From Roseovarius atlanticus (GTDB taxonomy: Bacteria; Pseudomonadota; Alphaproteobacteria; Rhodobacterales; Rhodobacteraceae): a stretch of DNA of 64,000 nucleotides. The stretch is from NCBI RefSeq assembly GCF_001441615.1, contig NZ_LAXJ01000003.1, forward strand, positions 186,001 to 250,000, given 5' to 3'. Made by a program: the position numbers and the translations under genes. The notes beneath the pieces were generated by a model. That model worked only from the letters and a program-made list of their open reading frames with translations. It searched no databases and had not been told where the DNA came from. Shown here piece after piece: positions 40,131-48,997 of the stretch. Within the stretch, counting starts at the first letter, position 1. Every line of letters starts with the position of its first letter.

Positions 40131-42046
40131 CTGCGTTCCTTCAGGAGCTTGTCGAGCGCCTTGAGGTCGATTTCGGGTTGGTTGTCGGAATTCTGGTGGC
40201 CGTTGAACCCGGCTACGTCATGTCCGGCGGCCACCGCGCAGCGTGCGATGAAGGCCGGGCCGTGCGGGGCGCCGGTGATCTCGGTGAAACGGCTGCCCGA
40301 GGGCATCATGATCATGTTCATCAGTCCGGCCCCGTGAACGCCGAGGATGTCGGTGGTGTTGGCCCATAGGGCGAATTGGTCTTCGACGGCCAATTTCGAT
40401 ACTTCGATCACCTCGTAGCCATGTTTCTCGGCCAGCGCCTCGTAGTCGTCCATGTTGACGAACTCGCGCCCGCCACCGCCTTTGCCGTCGCTGCGCGAGA
40501 CGCAGACCTTGCGCGATGTGCCGTCACGATAAGGTGCGAGTGCGGTGCGCAGGCGGTCGGCCAGAGTGGCGATGGCTGCCGGGTTGAACCGCGTAGACGA
40601 GCAGAAATTCGCAGGCCATACAAGCTCTTCAACCTCGTAGACGCGGCCGGCGGCAAGTTCGACGATCTGGTATCCGTCAAACGCCTTTTCCAGAAGGGCG
40701 CGCTGCATCGGGAAGCGACAGCGTGGGGCCAGTATCTTGTGTTCGGCAGGGTTGATCGCCCCGACCTCATCGTAATGGATGCGCGACAGAACGTCGTGGA
40801 TGAAGTGTCCGTAATTCGCCGCCGCGTTCGTGATCAGAGAGAAGGCCTTGCCCGGCATCTCTTCGCGCGGGCCACGGGCGTTTATCAGCGCCTCGCCGGT
40901 GTCCGCGTCGAGATATTTCAGGGTCGTGCGGACATGCCTCTGCTGCCAGGGTTCGAGATGGAACGCGCCGTCGTAGTAGTTGTAAGAACCGCCGGGCATG
41001 AGCACGGACCCATCCGCGCAAAGCTGTGCTGCTTTGATCACCGCGGCCCTTGTGGGCAACAGGTCCTGTGGTTTGCGCCAGTTTTCGGGAAGGCCGGGAT
41101 ACGCCTTTGCGTCTGTCAGGTCGAGCGGCGCGGCACCATCGTCAAAGCGCCGGATGTCGTGCCCCGCCTCTTCCATCTGGTCGAAGGTGACGTGGCGGAC
41201 ATGGGACAGGGTCAGGCCGTCCGTAGGGATATCTGGGCGCGCATCGGGCACAATCTCGGCAACGATCTGCGGCACTTTTTGATCCGGGCGGCGGCGCGGA
41301 GCGCGGGCGACGACCTGTTCCGAAGCAGGAACGAACGCGAGGAATTCCGGCACGCGGTCGGTGCGCGCGCAGAATTCCATGAAGGCGCGATGCTCGTCGC
41401 GCTCCCAGCCCGGGAAATTCAGGTACTCGTCGAAGACAATGATGGTGTCGTCGTCGATCTGGCGTTCCAGTTCGGTGAAAATCGTAACCGTGCCGGAATA
41501 GATGTCGCAATCGACATGCAGAAGTTTCACGCGCTCTGGGTGGGCCGCGACGAAGCCGGGCAGCGTGTCCTCGAAGAGGCCAACGACCAGGTCCACGTTC
41601 TTGCGCACCTTGGGCAGCGCATCCTGCGCGAAGGCCCCCTTGGGAAAGCCGGGGCGCCAAGTTTCCGGCAGGCCAGTGAACACGTCGAAGCCGTGGACCG
41701 GACCTTTGTGCAGATCGGCCAGTTGGTTGACCGTCCCGCCCGAGGCAACGCCGAATTCAAGCACGAGACCGTCGCCTTTGGCTTGGGCCATGGCCCATGG
41801 ATACATCTGGGTTTTTTCGGGGAACGGACGCGCATGGGTGAAATTCGCGCTGGCAAAAGCCGCCGACGTCTGGGCAGCGAGAAAGTTGCCGACATCCATG
41901 ATGTTATGATGCTTGCCGATCCCCGGAAAGAGTCGCGCGGGCGGCTGCGGTCCGCGCTGGGCGGGCTGAGCCTGTGCGGCGGCAGGCGCCGCCGGAGCCG
42001 AAGGGGAAGCGAGCCGGCGGCTCAGGGAATTCAGAAGTCTTTTCAT
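40127..42046 (-). CDS. Methyltransferase - GT61 glycosyltransferase fusion
   Basis: A 639-residue protein. Residues about 45-250 are a TylF/macrocin-O-methyltransferase-like domain (LVLEFGVASGGTVNQLA, VHGFDVFTGLPETW, LLHVDCDIYSGTVTIFTEL). Residues about 330-620 are a GT61-like glycosyltransferase (NYGHFIHDVLSRIHY, RKVCVSRSDGKGGG, GVHGAGLMNMIMMPSG). An alanine/proline-rich leader comes first. The start overlaps the manC stop by four bases. It may add a sugar and methylate it; I do not know a characterised protein of this layout. Confidence 0.85.
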   Translation of the reverse strand: MKRLLNSLSRRLASPSAPAAPAAAQAQPAQRGPQPPARLFPGIGKHHNIMDVGNFLAAQTSAAFASANFTHARPFPEKTQMYPWAMAQAKGDGLVLEFGVASGGTVNQLADLHKGPVHGFDVFTGLPETWRPGFPKGAFAQDALPKVRKNVDLVVGLFEDTLPGFVAAHPERVKLLHVDCDIYSGTVTIFTELERQIDDDTIIVFDEYLNFPGWERDEHRAFMEFCARTDRVPEFLAFVPASEQVVARAPRRRPDQKVPQIVAEIVPDARPDIPTDGLTLSHVRHVTFDQMEEAGHDIRRFDDGAAPLDLTDAKAYPGLPENWRKPQDLLPTRAAVIKAAQLCADGSVLMPGGSYNYYDGAFHLEPWQQRHVRTTLKYLDADTGEALINARGPREEMPGKAFSLITNAAANYGHFIHDVLSRIHYDEVGAINPAEHKILAPRCRFPMQRALLEKAFDGYQIVELAAGRVYEVEELVWPANFCSSTRFNPAAIATLADRLRTALAPYRDGTSRKVCVSRSDGKGGGGREFVNMDDYEALAEKHGYEVIEVSKLAVEDQFALWANTTDILGVHGAGLMNMIMMPSGSRFTEITGAPHGPAFIARCAVAAGHDVAGFNGHQNSDNQPEIDLKALDKLLKERS

Positions 42047-43458
42047 GTGCGCGCGTACACGTCCTCGTAACGGGTTATGTCATCTTCACCGAGGTAGCTG
42101 CCGGTCTGCACCTCGATCAAAACCATCGGCACCTTGCCGGGGTTTTCCATGCGGTGCACCGCACCGAGGGGGATGTAAACCGATTGGTTTTCGGTGACCA
42201 GATCTTCCTTGCCGTCGATGGTGACCTTGGCGGTGCCCTGGACCACGATCCAATGCTCCGAGCGGTGATTGTGACTTTGCAGGCTGAGGGCGGCGCCGGG
42301 ATGGACGTGGATGCGCTTGACCTGAAACCGGCCGCCGAGGGCGAGACATTCGAACCAGCCCCATGGGCGGTGATCCTTGGGGAACTGGGTGGCCTGTGCG
42401 GCGGACTTTTTCTTGAGCGCGGCGACGGCGTTCTTCACGCTTTGGGCCTGGGAGGCGTGGGCCACGAGAACCGCGTCGGGCATGGCGACCGCCACGATAT
42501 CCTTCAGTCCGATGCCGACCAGTTCAAGTTGATCGGATTCCGATCGCAGCAGGGTATTCTCGCAGTCAAGCGCCGTGGCGGGGCCGCTTGTGGCGACGCC
42601 GGCGCCGTCCTGCGGGCTTTCTCGCCAGATGGCATCCCAGCCGCCAAGATCCGACCAGCCATGCGTCAGGGGAACGACAGACAGGTTGCTTGAGCGTTCC
42701 ATCACGGCGAAGTCGATCGAGATATCCTCGGCCTTTGCCCAGGGTTCGGGAGCGAGACGCAGAAAGCCCAGGTCCGGCGTTGCATCGTCCACCGCGGCGC
42801 GCACCGGGTCCATCAGGTGTGGCGCAGACTCGGCATAGGCGGCCAGAATATCGCTGGCCCGGAAGAGGAAGATGCCGCCGTTCCAAAGGTGGCGCCCGCC
42901 GGCGACCATCTCGGCTGCGCGCGTGGCGTCAGGTTTCTCGATGAATCGGGACAGGGCGACGGGCTTGCTACCATCGGGATCTTCGGCAAGTTCGAGGTAG
43001 CCATAGCCGGTCTCGGGATAGTCTGGCGTGATTCCGAAAGTGACCAGCTGGCCGGCCTGGGCCGCGGGTACGCCGGCCCTCACGGCATCCCGAAACGCGT
43101 CGGTATCGCTGACCGCATGGTCGCAGGGCGCCACCAGCATCAGCCCGTCCGGGTCGGTTTTTGACACCAGAAGTGCCGCTGCCAGGATCGCCGGCGCGGT
43201 ATTGCGCCCCTCGGGTTCCAGCAGGATGGTGCCGGGTTCGACGCCGGTTTCCTGCAACTGCTCGGCGACGATGAACCGGAAGTCGGATGCGGTGATCACC
43301 AGCGGTGCCGCAAAATCGGGTCCCGACAGGCGCCGCGCCGACCGTTGGAACAACGTGTCCTCGCCCCAGATTGGTGCAAACTGCTTGGGGTATGATTTCC
43401 GGCTCAGCGGCCAAAGCCGGGTCCCGGATCCGCCGCACAGAAGCACTGGTGTGATCAT
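42043..43458 (-). CDS. manC: Mannose-1-phosphate guanylyltransferase / mannose-6-phosphate isomerase
   Basis: A 471-residue type II bifunctional enzyme. The nucleotidyltransferase domain begins PVLLCGGSGTRLWPLSRKSY. The C-terminal cupin, around residues 355-460, has HPGAALSLQSHNHRSEHW and is the isomerase part. It makes GDP-mannose, also a precursor for GDP-fucose and others. The ATG at 43458 is chosen with a GCAAGG-type site; the ATG at 43482 (479 residues) is also possible. Confidence 0.93.
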   Translation of the reverse strand: MITPVLLCGGSGTRLWPLSRKSYPKQFAPIWGEDTLFQRSARRLSGPDFAAPLVITASDFRFIVAEQLQETGVEPGTILLEPEGRNTAPAILAAALLVSKTDPDGLMLVAPCDHAVSDTDAFRDAVRAGVPAAQAGQLVTFGITPDYPETGYGYLELAEDPDGSKPVALSRFIEKPDATRAAEMVAGGRHLWNGGIFLFRASDILAAYAESAPHLMDPVRAAVDDATPDLGFLRLAPEPWAKAEDISIDFAVMERSSNLSVVPLTHGWSDLGGWDAIWRESPQDGAGVATSGPATALDCENTLLRSESDQLELVGIGLKDIVAVAMPDAVLVAHASQAQSVKNAVAALKKKSAAQATQFPKDHRPWGWFECLALGGRFQVKRIHVHPGAALSLQSHNHRSEHWIVVQGTAKVTIDGKEDLVTENQSVYIPLGAVHRMENPGKVPMVLIEVQTGSYLGEDDITRYEDVYART

Positions 43459-43600
43459 GTCGCCTTGCCCTTCGTCACTCATGTAAGTCTTTCATTCGGA
43501 AACGACGTCCGTGTCAGCACGCTCTTATCCTGCCCGAACCACCAGTTACAGGAGGTTTTTTCCGGTTCGCCTGTGCGCAGTGTGAAACGGTCGGAAGGAT

Positions 43601-44836
43601 TCATTCGGCAACCTCGGCACGCCCAAGAAGGCTCCATACCAGATCTTCGAAGGTATTTGCCTGATCTTGGAAACTGCGTATGCCCTTGATGGGATCTATC
43701 CCGCGCGCGGCGTTCAGGCGATGCTCCAGCCTGGAGTGCAGGACCTGTGGCGGAGCGCCGATCGGTATGAGGTCAGCGGGATTGGCGGCAGAGTGTTCGG
43801 TGGTGCCGCCACTGTCGGTCTGGATCACGTCGATGCCGCGGGCCAGCGCCTCGCGGATGGCAAGGCCGAAGGTTTCCTTCCATTGCGACATGAAGAGGAG
43901 CACGTCGATATTGGCATAGAAGTCGTCCATCCCATCCTGCGAGAAACGCGGCAAGAGCCGCCATTCGCCGGGCAAATCGGAGAAATCGTGGCCGCGCCAC
44001 CAGCTTCCGTCGATGCTGCCGTCGACAAGGTCGACGCGGAAATCGGTACGGTTCAGTGTCTGGAACGCGGACCGGATGGTGGGCCACCCCTTGATCTGCG
44101 ACGGCCCGCCGAGAAAACCGAAGACCACGCGCGGATCACGGGCCCGCCGCGCCGCCTGGCGGGTATAGAAATCGGGCGCCGGCAGTTGCACGCCGTTTTC
44201 CCATACGATTCCCCGACCGGGGGCAAGACCGGACGATTCACAAAGCTCTAGGGCAAAGCGGCTGGGATAGGTGACGGTGTGGGCACGTTCGGCGGCCTCT
44301 TGCAGGGCGAAAAAGCGGGTGCGCGTGGCGTCGTGATCACTAACGCATCCTTTGCACGCCTCCACATCCACCGGGAACTGACCGCAATATGTATTGTCCA
44401 TCCGGACCATGAACTGGCGTTCGCAGATCCACCAGAAATCATGGATCGACAGGATGATCGGAACGCTGGCACGATCGGCCGCGCGCAATGCGCCGACGCC
44501 CATTTCCTGAATGCAATGCACGTGCATCAGATCGGGCGACAGCTCGGCGATCAGGTCGTCGAGCATGGTCTCGACCCGGGGATTGTCCCAGAATTCCCTG
44601 ACGCTGCGGCCCGGCGGCATGTTGATCAGATAATTGTCGATTCCGTTCACCTGGGATCGGATGACCGAGTAGGCCGCCAGTTCCGCCCGTGAAATCAAAG
44701 ATACGGCGCTGATGCGCGCCCGGCCACCATCATGCAGGGCGCGGGCGACTTCCTCGGCGACAACAGTGGCGCCGCCATAGGAAAACGGCGCGAAAAAGAT
44801 GTTCGCGATCAGGATATGCGGCTGTCTGCCGGTCAT
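43601..44836 (-). CDS. Glycosyltransferase family 4 protein
   Basis: A 411-residue GT-B enzyme. HILIANIFFAPFSYGGATVV is the N-terminal acceptor-side segment. VVFGFLGGPSQIKGWPTI starts the nucleotide-sugar domain and ETFGLAIREALARGIDVIQT is the GT4 E-x7-E donor motif. WWICERQFMVRMDNTYCG carries cysteines of unknown role (also CKGC). The ATG overlaps the stop of the next upstream glycosyltransferase (ATGA). It adds one sugar of the polysaccharide; which one is unknown. Confidence 0.9.
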   Translation of the reverse strand: MTGRQPHILIANIFFAPFSYGGATVVAEEVARALHDGGRARISAVSLISRAELAAYSVIRSQVNGIDNYLINMPPGRSVREFWDNPRVETMLDDLIAELSPDLMHVHCIQEMGVGALRAADRASVPIILSIHDFWWICERQFMVRMDNTYCGQFPVDVEACKGCVSDHDATRTRFFALQEAAERAHTVTYPSRFALELCESSGLAPGRGIVWENGVQLPAPDFYTRQAARRARDPRVVFGFLGGPSQIKGWPTIRSAFQTLNRTDFRVDLVDGSIDGSWWRGHDFSDLPGEWRLLPRFSQDGMDDFYANIDVLLFMSQWKETFGLAIREALARGIDVIQTDSGGTTEHSAANPADLIPIGAPPQVLHSRLEHRLNAARGIDPIKGIRSFQDQANTFEDLVWSLLGRAEVAE

Positions 44837-46140
44837 GTCTCGATCCAGTCCAATACTGCCTGGTCGATGATATGCGGCGCCGGTTGGGCCGCCCATCGCG
44901 TTTCAAGTTTTCTGCGTGCCGCTCGTCCCATTTCGTGGGTCGTTGCCCGATTATTGGACAGTTTTTCCAGCAGTTGCCGCCAGTCCGCCGGGGTCCGGGC
45001 CACATGACCTGTAACTCCGTTTTCGATCAGGCATTTCAAGTCGCCGACATCACTGACGACTGACGTAAGCCCGACCGATGACGCGTCGATGACACGCACG
45101 GCGCTTTTGCAGCGGTTGAAGATATCGTCCTGAAGCGGCATCACCGCCACGTCGCCGGCGGCCAGGTGGGTCAGGTATTCCTCGTAGGGCAGGAACTTGT
45201 AATGCTCGGTGCGGCTTTGAATCGCGGGCGGCAAAAGCTCTGTGCGAAAATGGCCAAGGATGCGGAGGCGGCGATCGGGTGCCGCGGCGACGAAATCGGC
45301 CACCGCGTCGGCGATGATCTCGAAATCGGCCTCGTGTCCCTGCGAACCGCTGGCAAACACCAGGCGGAATAGACCGTCGTCGTCCGCTTCTTCGATGGCG
45401 TCCATCGCGGCGCGGCCATCCGAAAGCGTGCTTTCGTCGGCGAAGTTGCGCCGCATGTGAACGGGGCGGCCGGTAAAAAGACGCGCATGATCGACAAGGC
45501 CGGGGGTGGACACGGTGACCATGTCGGCACTGTTCATCATCTCGGCATAGCGCGGTGCGACCGACAAGAAATGCGCCTTCAGACCCGGATCGAGCGCGGT
45601 CATGTTGTTGTAGGTCTCATAGGCCGAGACCGAGAACAACGGATCGTCGATATCGTACAGAACCGGCAGGCCGAGTCGCCGCGCCTCGTAGCGGTACATC
45701 TGGGTCAGCGGCATGGCCTCTAGCCGGTATTCGCAAAGATGGGTGGCGGTCTGAAGCAGCTGGGCCGAGCGGGGGACGTCGCCGTAGTGCGAATAGTCGC
45801 ATTCCACGCCCTGCGCGCGCCAGAAATCGGCAAGTTGCTCGATCCGGTACTTGCGGCACTGCGGCAGGTTCAGATCGCCGATCAGTGCGATCCTGGGCGG
45901 CCTGGTGCGGTCACGAATCACGTGAAAACCGCCGCCGCGGGCCATGTCGGCCCAGACGCCCTGAAGATAGGCCTCGGGGCTGTGGCCCTGCGCCGCCGAG
46001 GGATTGAGATGGCTTGCGCCGATCCCCTGTAGACGCCGCGCCGCATAGAGGCGAGCCTTGCGCAGGGCAGGCCGGAAACCTTCTTGCTTGATGGTCGAGA
46101 CGAAACGGCGGGCCAGCGACAGGTAAAGAGATTGCTTCAT
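44833..46140 (-). CDS. Glycosyltransferase, GT-B type
   Basis: A 435-residue protein. The N-terminal 60 residues are basic and helical (ARRFVSTIKQEGFRPALRKA). IALIGDLNLPQCRKYRIEQL starts the first Rossmann domain and YDIDDPLFSVSAYETYNN lies in the middle. The second domain has LFRLVFASGSQGHEADFEII and AVRVIDASSVGLTSVVSDVG. It fits glycosyltransferases that build repeats or strings with the neighbouring GT4. Specific donor and acceptor are not readable. It diverges from the GT2 gene at 46233. Confidence 0.85.
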   Translation of the reverse strand: MKQSLYLSLARRFVSTIKQEGFRPALRKARLYAARRLQGIGASHLNPSAAQGHSPEAYLQGVWADMARGGGFHVIRDRTRPPRIALIGDLNLPQCRKYRIEQLADFWRAQGVECDYSHYGDVPRSAQLLQTATHLCEYRLEAMPLTQMYRYEARRLGLPVLYDIDDPLFSVSAYETYNNMTALDPGLKAHFLSVAPRYAEMMNSADMVTVSTPGLVDHARLFTGRPVHMRRNFADESTLSDGRAAMDAIEEADDDGLFRLVFASGSQGHEADFEIIADAVADFVAAAPDRRLRILGHFRTELLPPAIQSRTEHYKFLPYEEYLTHLAAGDVAVMPLQDDIFNRCKSAVRVIDASSVGLTSVVSDVGDLKCLIENGVTGHVARTPADWRQLLEKLSNNRATTHEMGRAARRKLETRWAAQPAPHIIDQAVLDWIET

Positions 46141-46232
46141 TAAAGGTCCGGTTTCAGGCTTTGCAACTGAGGTCCGAATAAACTAATCCAGCACCGATCA
46201 CCACAGGGGACGGCGTAAGGCGGAACATCGGG

Positions 46233-47153
46233 TTGGACGACATTCAGATCCTTATGGCGGTCTACGATGGCGCGCCTTACTTGCCCGATCAATTGCGCAG
46301 CCTGTCATCGCAAAGCACGGCGGGGTGGCGGCTCTTGGCCAGCGACGACAGTGGCGGCGCGGACAGCCGCGATATCATCGAGCGTTTTGCCGTGGACGTG
46401 CCACAGCAGGTGCGGGTCATCCGCGGACCGAAATCGGGTTTTGCGGCGAACTACCTTCATCTGATCCGGCACGCCGAGCCTGGGCCGGTTGCGTTTGCGG
46501 ATCAGGACGACGTCTGGCTGCCGGACAAGCTGGCCCGGGCGCGAGAGGCTCTGGATGAGTTGCCCGCCGACCGTCCCGGTCTTTACTGCGCGCGGCTTCA
46601 GCCTTGGAACGGCACCGAAGGCGACAGGCAAAGGCCAATGCCGAAGCGGACGCGTCCCCTGGGCCTTGAAAATGCGCTGATAGAGAACGTCGCGGCGGGA
46701 AACACGATCGTGCTGAACCGCGCGGCCGCAGAGGCGGCCCGAGAGATCGCGCCCAAACTGGGAGCGATTTTCGCGCACGACTGGTGGCTGTACCAGCTTG
46801 TCAGCGGCATCGGCGGCACCGTGGTTCACGACAATGGGCCGCCGGTGGCGCTTTATCGGCAGCATGGCGGCAACCTGATCGGAGCCGGCCGCGGGCCGCT
46901 GGCGCAGATCCGGCGCAAGCGTGCCGTGCTGCGCCGGGCTTTCGCCGAACGGCTGACGCTGAACGCCGCGGCGCTGGAGGCCTCGCGCGACCGGCTGACG
47001 GCAAGGAATGCAGAGTTGTTTGACGGGTTCGAGGCGGCGCGGCGTTTGCCCCTGGGGCCGCGTCTGGCCGCGTTCCGGCGGCTGGGGGTTTATCGCCAAA
47101 GTCCGCTTGGGACGGCTGGATTTTTTGGAGCGGCGGCGCTTGGGCTTGTCTGA
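46233..47153 (+). CDS. Glycosyltransferase family 2 protein
   Basis: A 306-residue GT-A enzyme. The N-terminus IQILMAVYDGAPYLPDQLRS and SDDSGGADSRDIIERF are the nucleotide-binding part, FADQDDVWLPDKL is the DXD-type metal motif, and HDWWLYQLVSGIGGTVVHD is the catalytic-base region. This pattern is usual for rhamnosyl- and similar transferases. The start is a TTG at 46233; the next ATG would cut into the fold. It overlaps the next gene by 14 bases. Confidence 0.88.
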   Translation: MDDIQILMAVYDGAPYLPDQLRSLSSQSTAGWRLLASDDSGGADSRDIIERFAVDVPQQVRVIRGPKSGFAANYLHLIRHAEPGPVAFADQDDVWLPDKLARAREALDELPADRPGLYCARLQPWNGTEGDRQRPMPKRTRPLGLENALIENVAAGNTIVLNRAAAEAAREIAPKLGAIFAHDWWLYQLVSGIGGTVVHDNGPPVALYRQHGGNLIGAGRGPLAQIRRKRAVLRRAFAERLTLNAAALEASRDRLTARNAELFDGFEAARRLPLGPRLAAFRRLGVYRQSPLGTAGFFGAAALGLV

Positions 47154-48285
47154 GCCGCATATCGTGCTTGTCGGCGGCGATGGCCGCCCGTCCGGCGTGC
47201 CGCGCCACATCACAGATCTTGTGCGCGTTCTGCAAGGGCAGGCGACCGTCACTGTCATCAGTGAAGAGAACCGCGGCGGATATGACGAAATCGAGGCGCT
47301 GGGCGCACGGCATGTCGCGGTGCCGGGACTTGCCAGCACCCTTGACCCGCGACGCTGGCGTCTGGGCCGCGCCGCGCTAGCGGCGGCGCTGAACGCGTTG
47401 CCGGCCGATCTTGTCTGGGGCCATGCGCGCCTGCCGGTTCTGTTCCTGCGACAGCTGCACCTGTCCGGTCAATGGCCGAGGTCGTTCCGGTCGCGCCTCG
47501 CGCTGACCTATCACGGCTTGCCGTTCGGGCCGGGCCACCGCTTTGGCACCGGCCCGATCGCACGGCGGACTGAAAGGGGCCTGCTGAAAGCGTGCGAGCC
47601 GCTGGACCTGATTTTTCTGACCGAGTCGCAAAGGGACCGGATGCAGACCGCGATGGGCGCCGCGATGATCGGACACCGATGCCATGTTCTGGGCAATGCA
47701 TCCCATCTCGGCCCTTGGCAGCCACAGGAGGGCGTGCGGCGCAAGGGGCGCCATATCGTCATGACCGGACGGGTCGGCTATCAGAAGAACCTGACCGCCG
47801 CCTTGCGCCTGATGCGGCGCCTGCCGGACGACATCACGCTGAGCCTATGCGGTGCGGGCACAGACGAGCCGCGGTTTGCCGCGCTGGCGCGCCGGGTGGC
47901 GGGGCCGGCGGTGGACAGGGTGCGCTTTCTCGGCCCTGTCGCGGATGTGCGCCCAGTGCTGGCCTCTGCGGACGGGTATATGCTGACCTCGCGCTACGAG
48001 GGGCAGCCGATCGGGGCGCTGGAGGCCAGCGAATATGGTTTGCCGCTGATCCTGTCGGAGTTCGAGGGCGCGCGGGCGCTATCGAAGGATCATCCGCTGA
48101 CGATACGATTGCGGGGCGGCCCGGCCGAGCAGGCCGCGGCGATCGATGCAGGTCTAGCCCGATTTCGATCCGATCGGGAACGATACCAAACCGAAATCAG
48201 AGCGTTCTGGTCCGCGCGGTATGCGCCGGAGAGATTTGCGGAAGATGCGCAGGCGCTGGTGGCGGAGATGCTGGCGGAGCGTTGA
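47140..48285 (+). CDS. Glycosyltransferase family 4 protein
   Basis: A 381-residue GT-B enzyme. PHIVLVGGDGRPSGVPRHIT is the acceptor-side loop; VMTGRVGYQKNLTAALRLM and SRYEGQPIGALEASEYGLPL are the nucleotide-sugar domain and the E-x7-E motif. The start is taken as TTG at 47140, nine bases after GGAG; TTG at 47146 is equally in frame. It overlaps the GT2 gene, so the two are co-translated. Confidence 0.86.
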   Translation: MGLSEPHIVLVGGDGRPSGVPRHITDLVRVLQGQATVTVISEENRGGYDEIEALGARHVAVPGLASTLDPRRWRLGRAALAAALNALPADLVWGHARLPVLFLRQLHLSGQWPRSFRSRLALTYHGLPFGPGHRFGTGPIARRTERGLLKACEPLDLIFLTESQRDRMQTAMGAAMIGHRCHVLGNASHLGPWQPQEGVRRKGRHIVMTGRVGYQKNLTAALRLMRRLPDDITLSLCGAGTDEPRFAALARRVAGPAVDRVRFLGPVADVRPVLASADGYMLTSRYEGQPIGALEASEYGLPLILSEFEGARALSKDHPLTIRLRGGPAEQAAAIDAGLARFRSDRERYQTEIRAFWSARYAPERFAEDAQALVAEMLAER

Positions 48286-48317
48286 GCGACGCAGATGTGA
48301 AGCGCATCGAGCATCCG

Positions 48318-48986
48318 TCAGGTCGGGCGCGGCTTTTTCATGTTCGCCTCGTGATGTTCCAGTGCCTCGTCGACATCATCGTAAAATTCGACATGGCCGT
48401 TTTCCAGAACCACCGCCATGTCGCACATCGCCTTGATCATGGGCGGAGAGTGGGACACGACGACCGCGCCTGCGGTGCGCCGCCGCTCGGCGAACAACTC
48501 GGTGCTTTTTTCCCGGAACGAGCCGTCGCCGACGGACATGACCTCGTCCACGAGGTAGGTATCGAAGGGGATGCCCATCGAAACGCCAAAGCTGAGCTTG
48601 GATCGCATCCCTGAAGAGTAGGTCTTGAACGGCATGTGAAAATGACGGCCAAGCTCGGCAAAATCCTGGACAAACTGCACCAGTTCATCGGTGTCGACGC
48701 CATAGATGCGGGCCACGAACCTTGTGTTCTGCGCCCCGGTCAGTTGCGGATGGAATGTTCCTGCAAACCCCACCGGATAGGAGATCGTGCCGGTCGACAG
48801 GACGCGGCCGGAGGTTGGGCGCAAGGCCCCGGAGATGATCCGCAGCAAGGTCGACTTGCCGGCGCCGTTGCGCCCCAGAAGTGCCACGCTTTTCCCCGAG
48901 GGAAAAACCGCCGTCAGATCGTCGATCACGGTCTTGTAGCCTTGCCGCATGGGAAAGCGTTTCGACAGCCGATCAAGCTTGATCAT
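48318..48986 (-). CDS. kpsT: Polysaccharide export ABC ATPase (KpsT-like)
   Basis: A 222-residue ATPase of an ABC-2 capsule exporter. Walker A is GRNGAGKST near residue 40, the signature is TYSSGMRSKL, Walker B is YLVDEVMSVGDGSF, and the H-loop histidine is in VVVSHSPPM. KpsT works with KpsM to move capsular polysaccharide across the inner membrane. It is 12 bases downstream of kpsE on the minus strand. The partner permease lies on the opposite strand at 50310. Confidence 0.93.
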   Translation of the reverse strand: MIKLDRLSKRFPMRQGYKTVIDDLTAVFPSGKSVALLGRNGAGKSTLLRIISGALRPTSGRVLSTGTISYPVGFAGTFHPQLTGAQNTRFVARIYGVDTDELVQFVQDFAELGRHFHMPFKTYSSGMRSKLSFGVSMGIPFDTYLVDEVMSVGDGSFREKSTELFAERRRTAGAVVVSHSPPMIKAMCDMAVVLENGHVEFYDDVDEALEHHEANMKKPRPT

Positions 48987-48997
48987 GGTCCGCCCTT

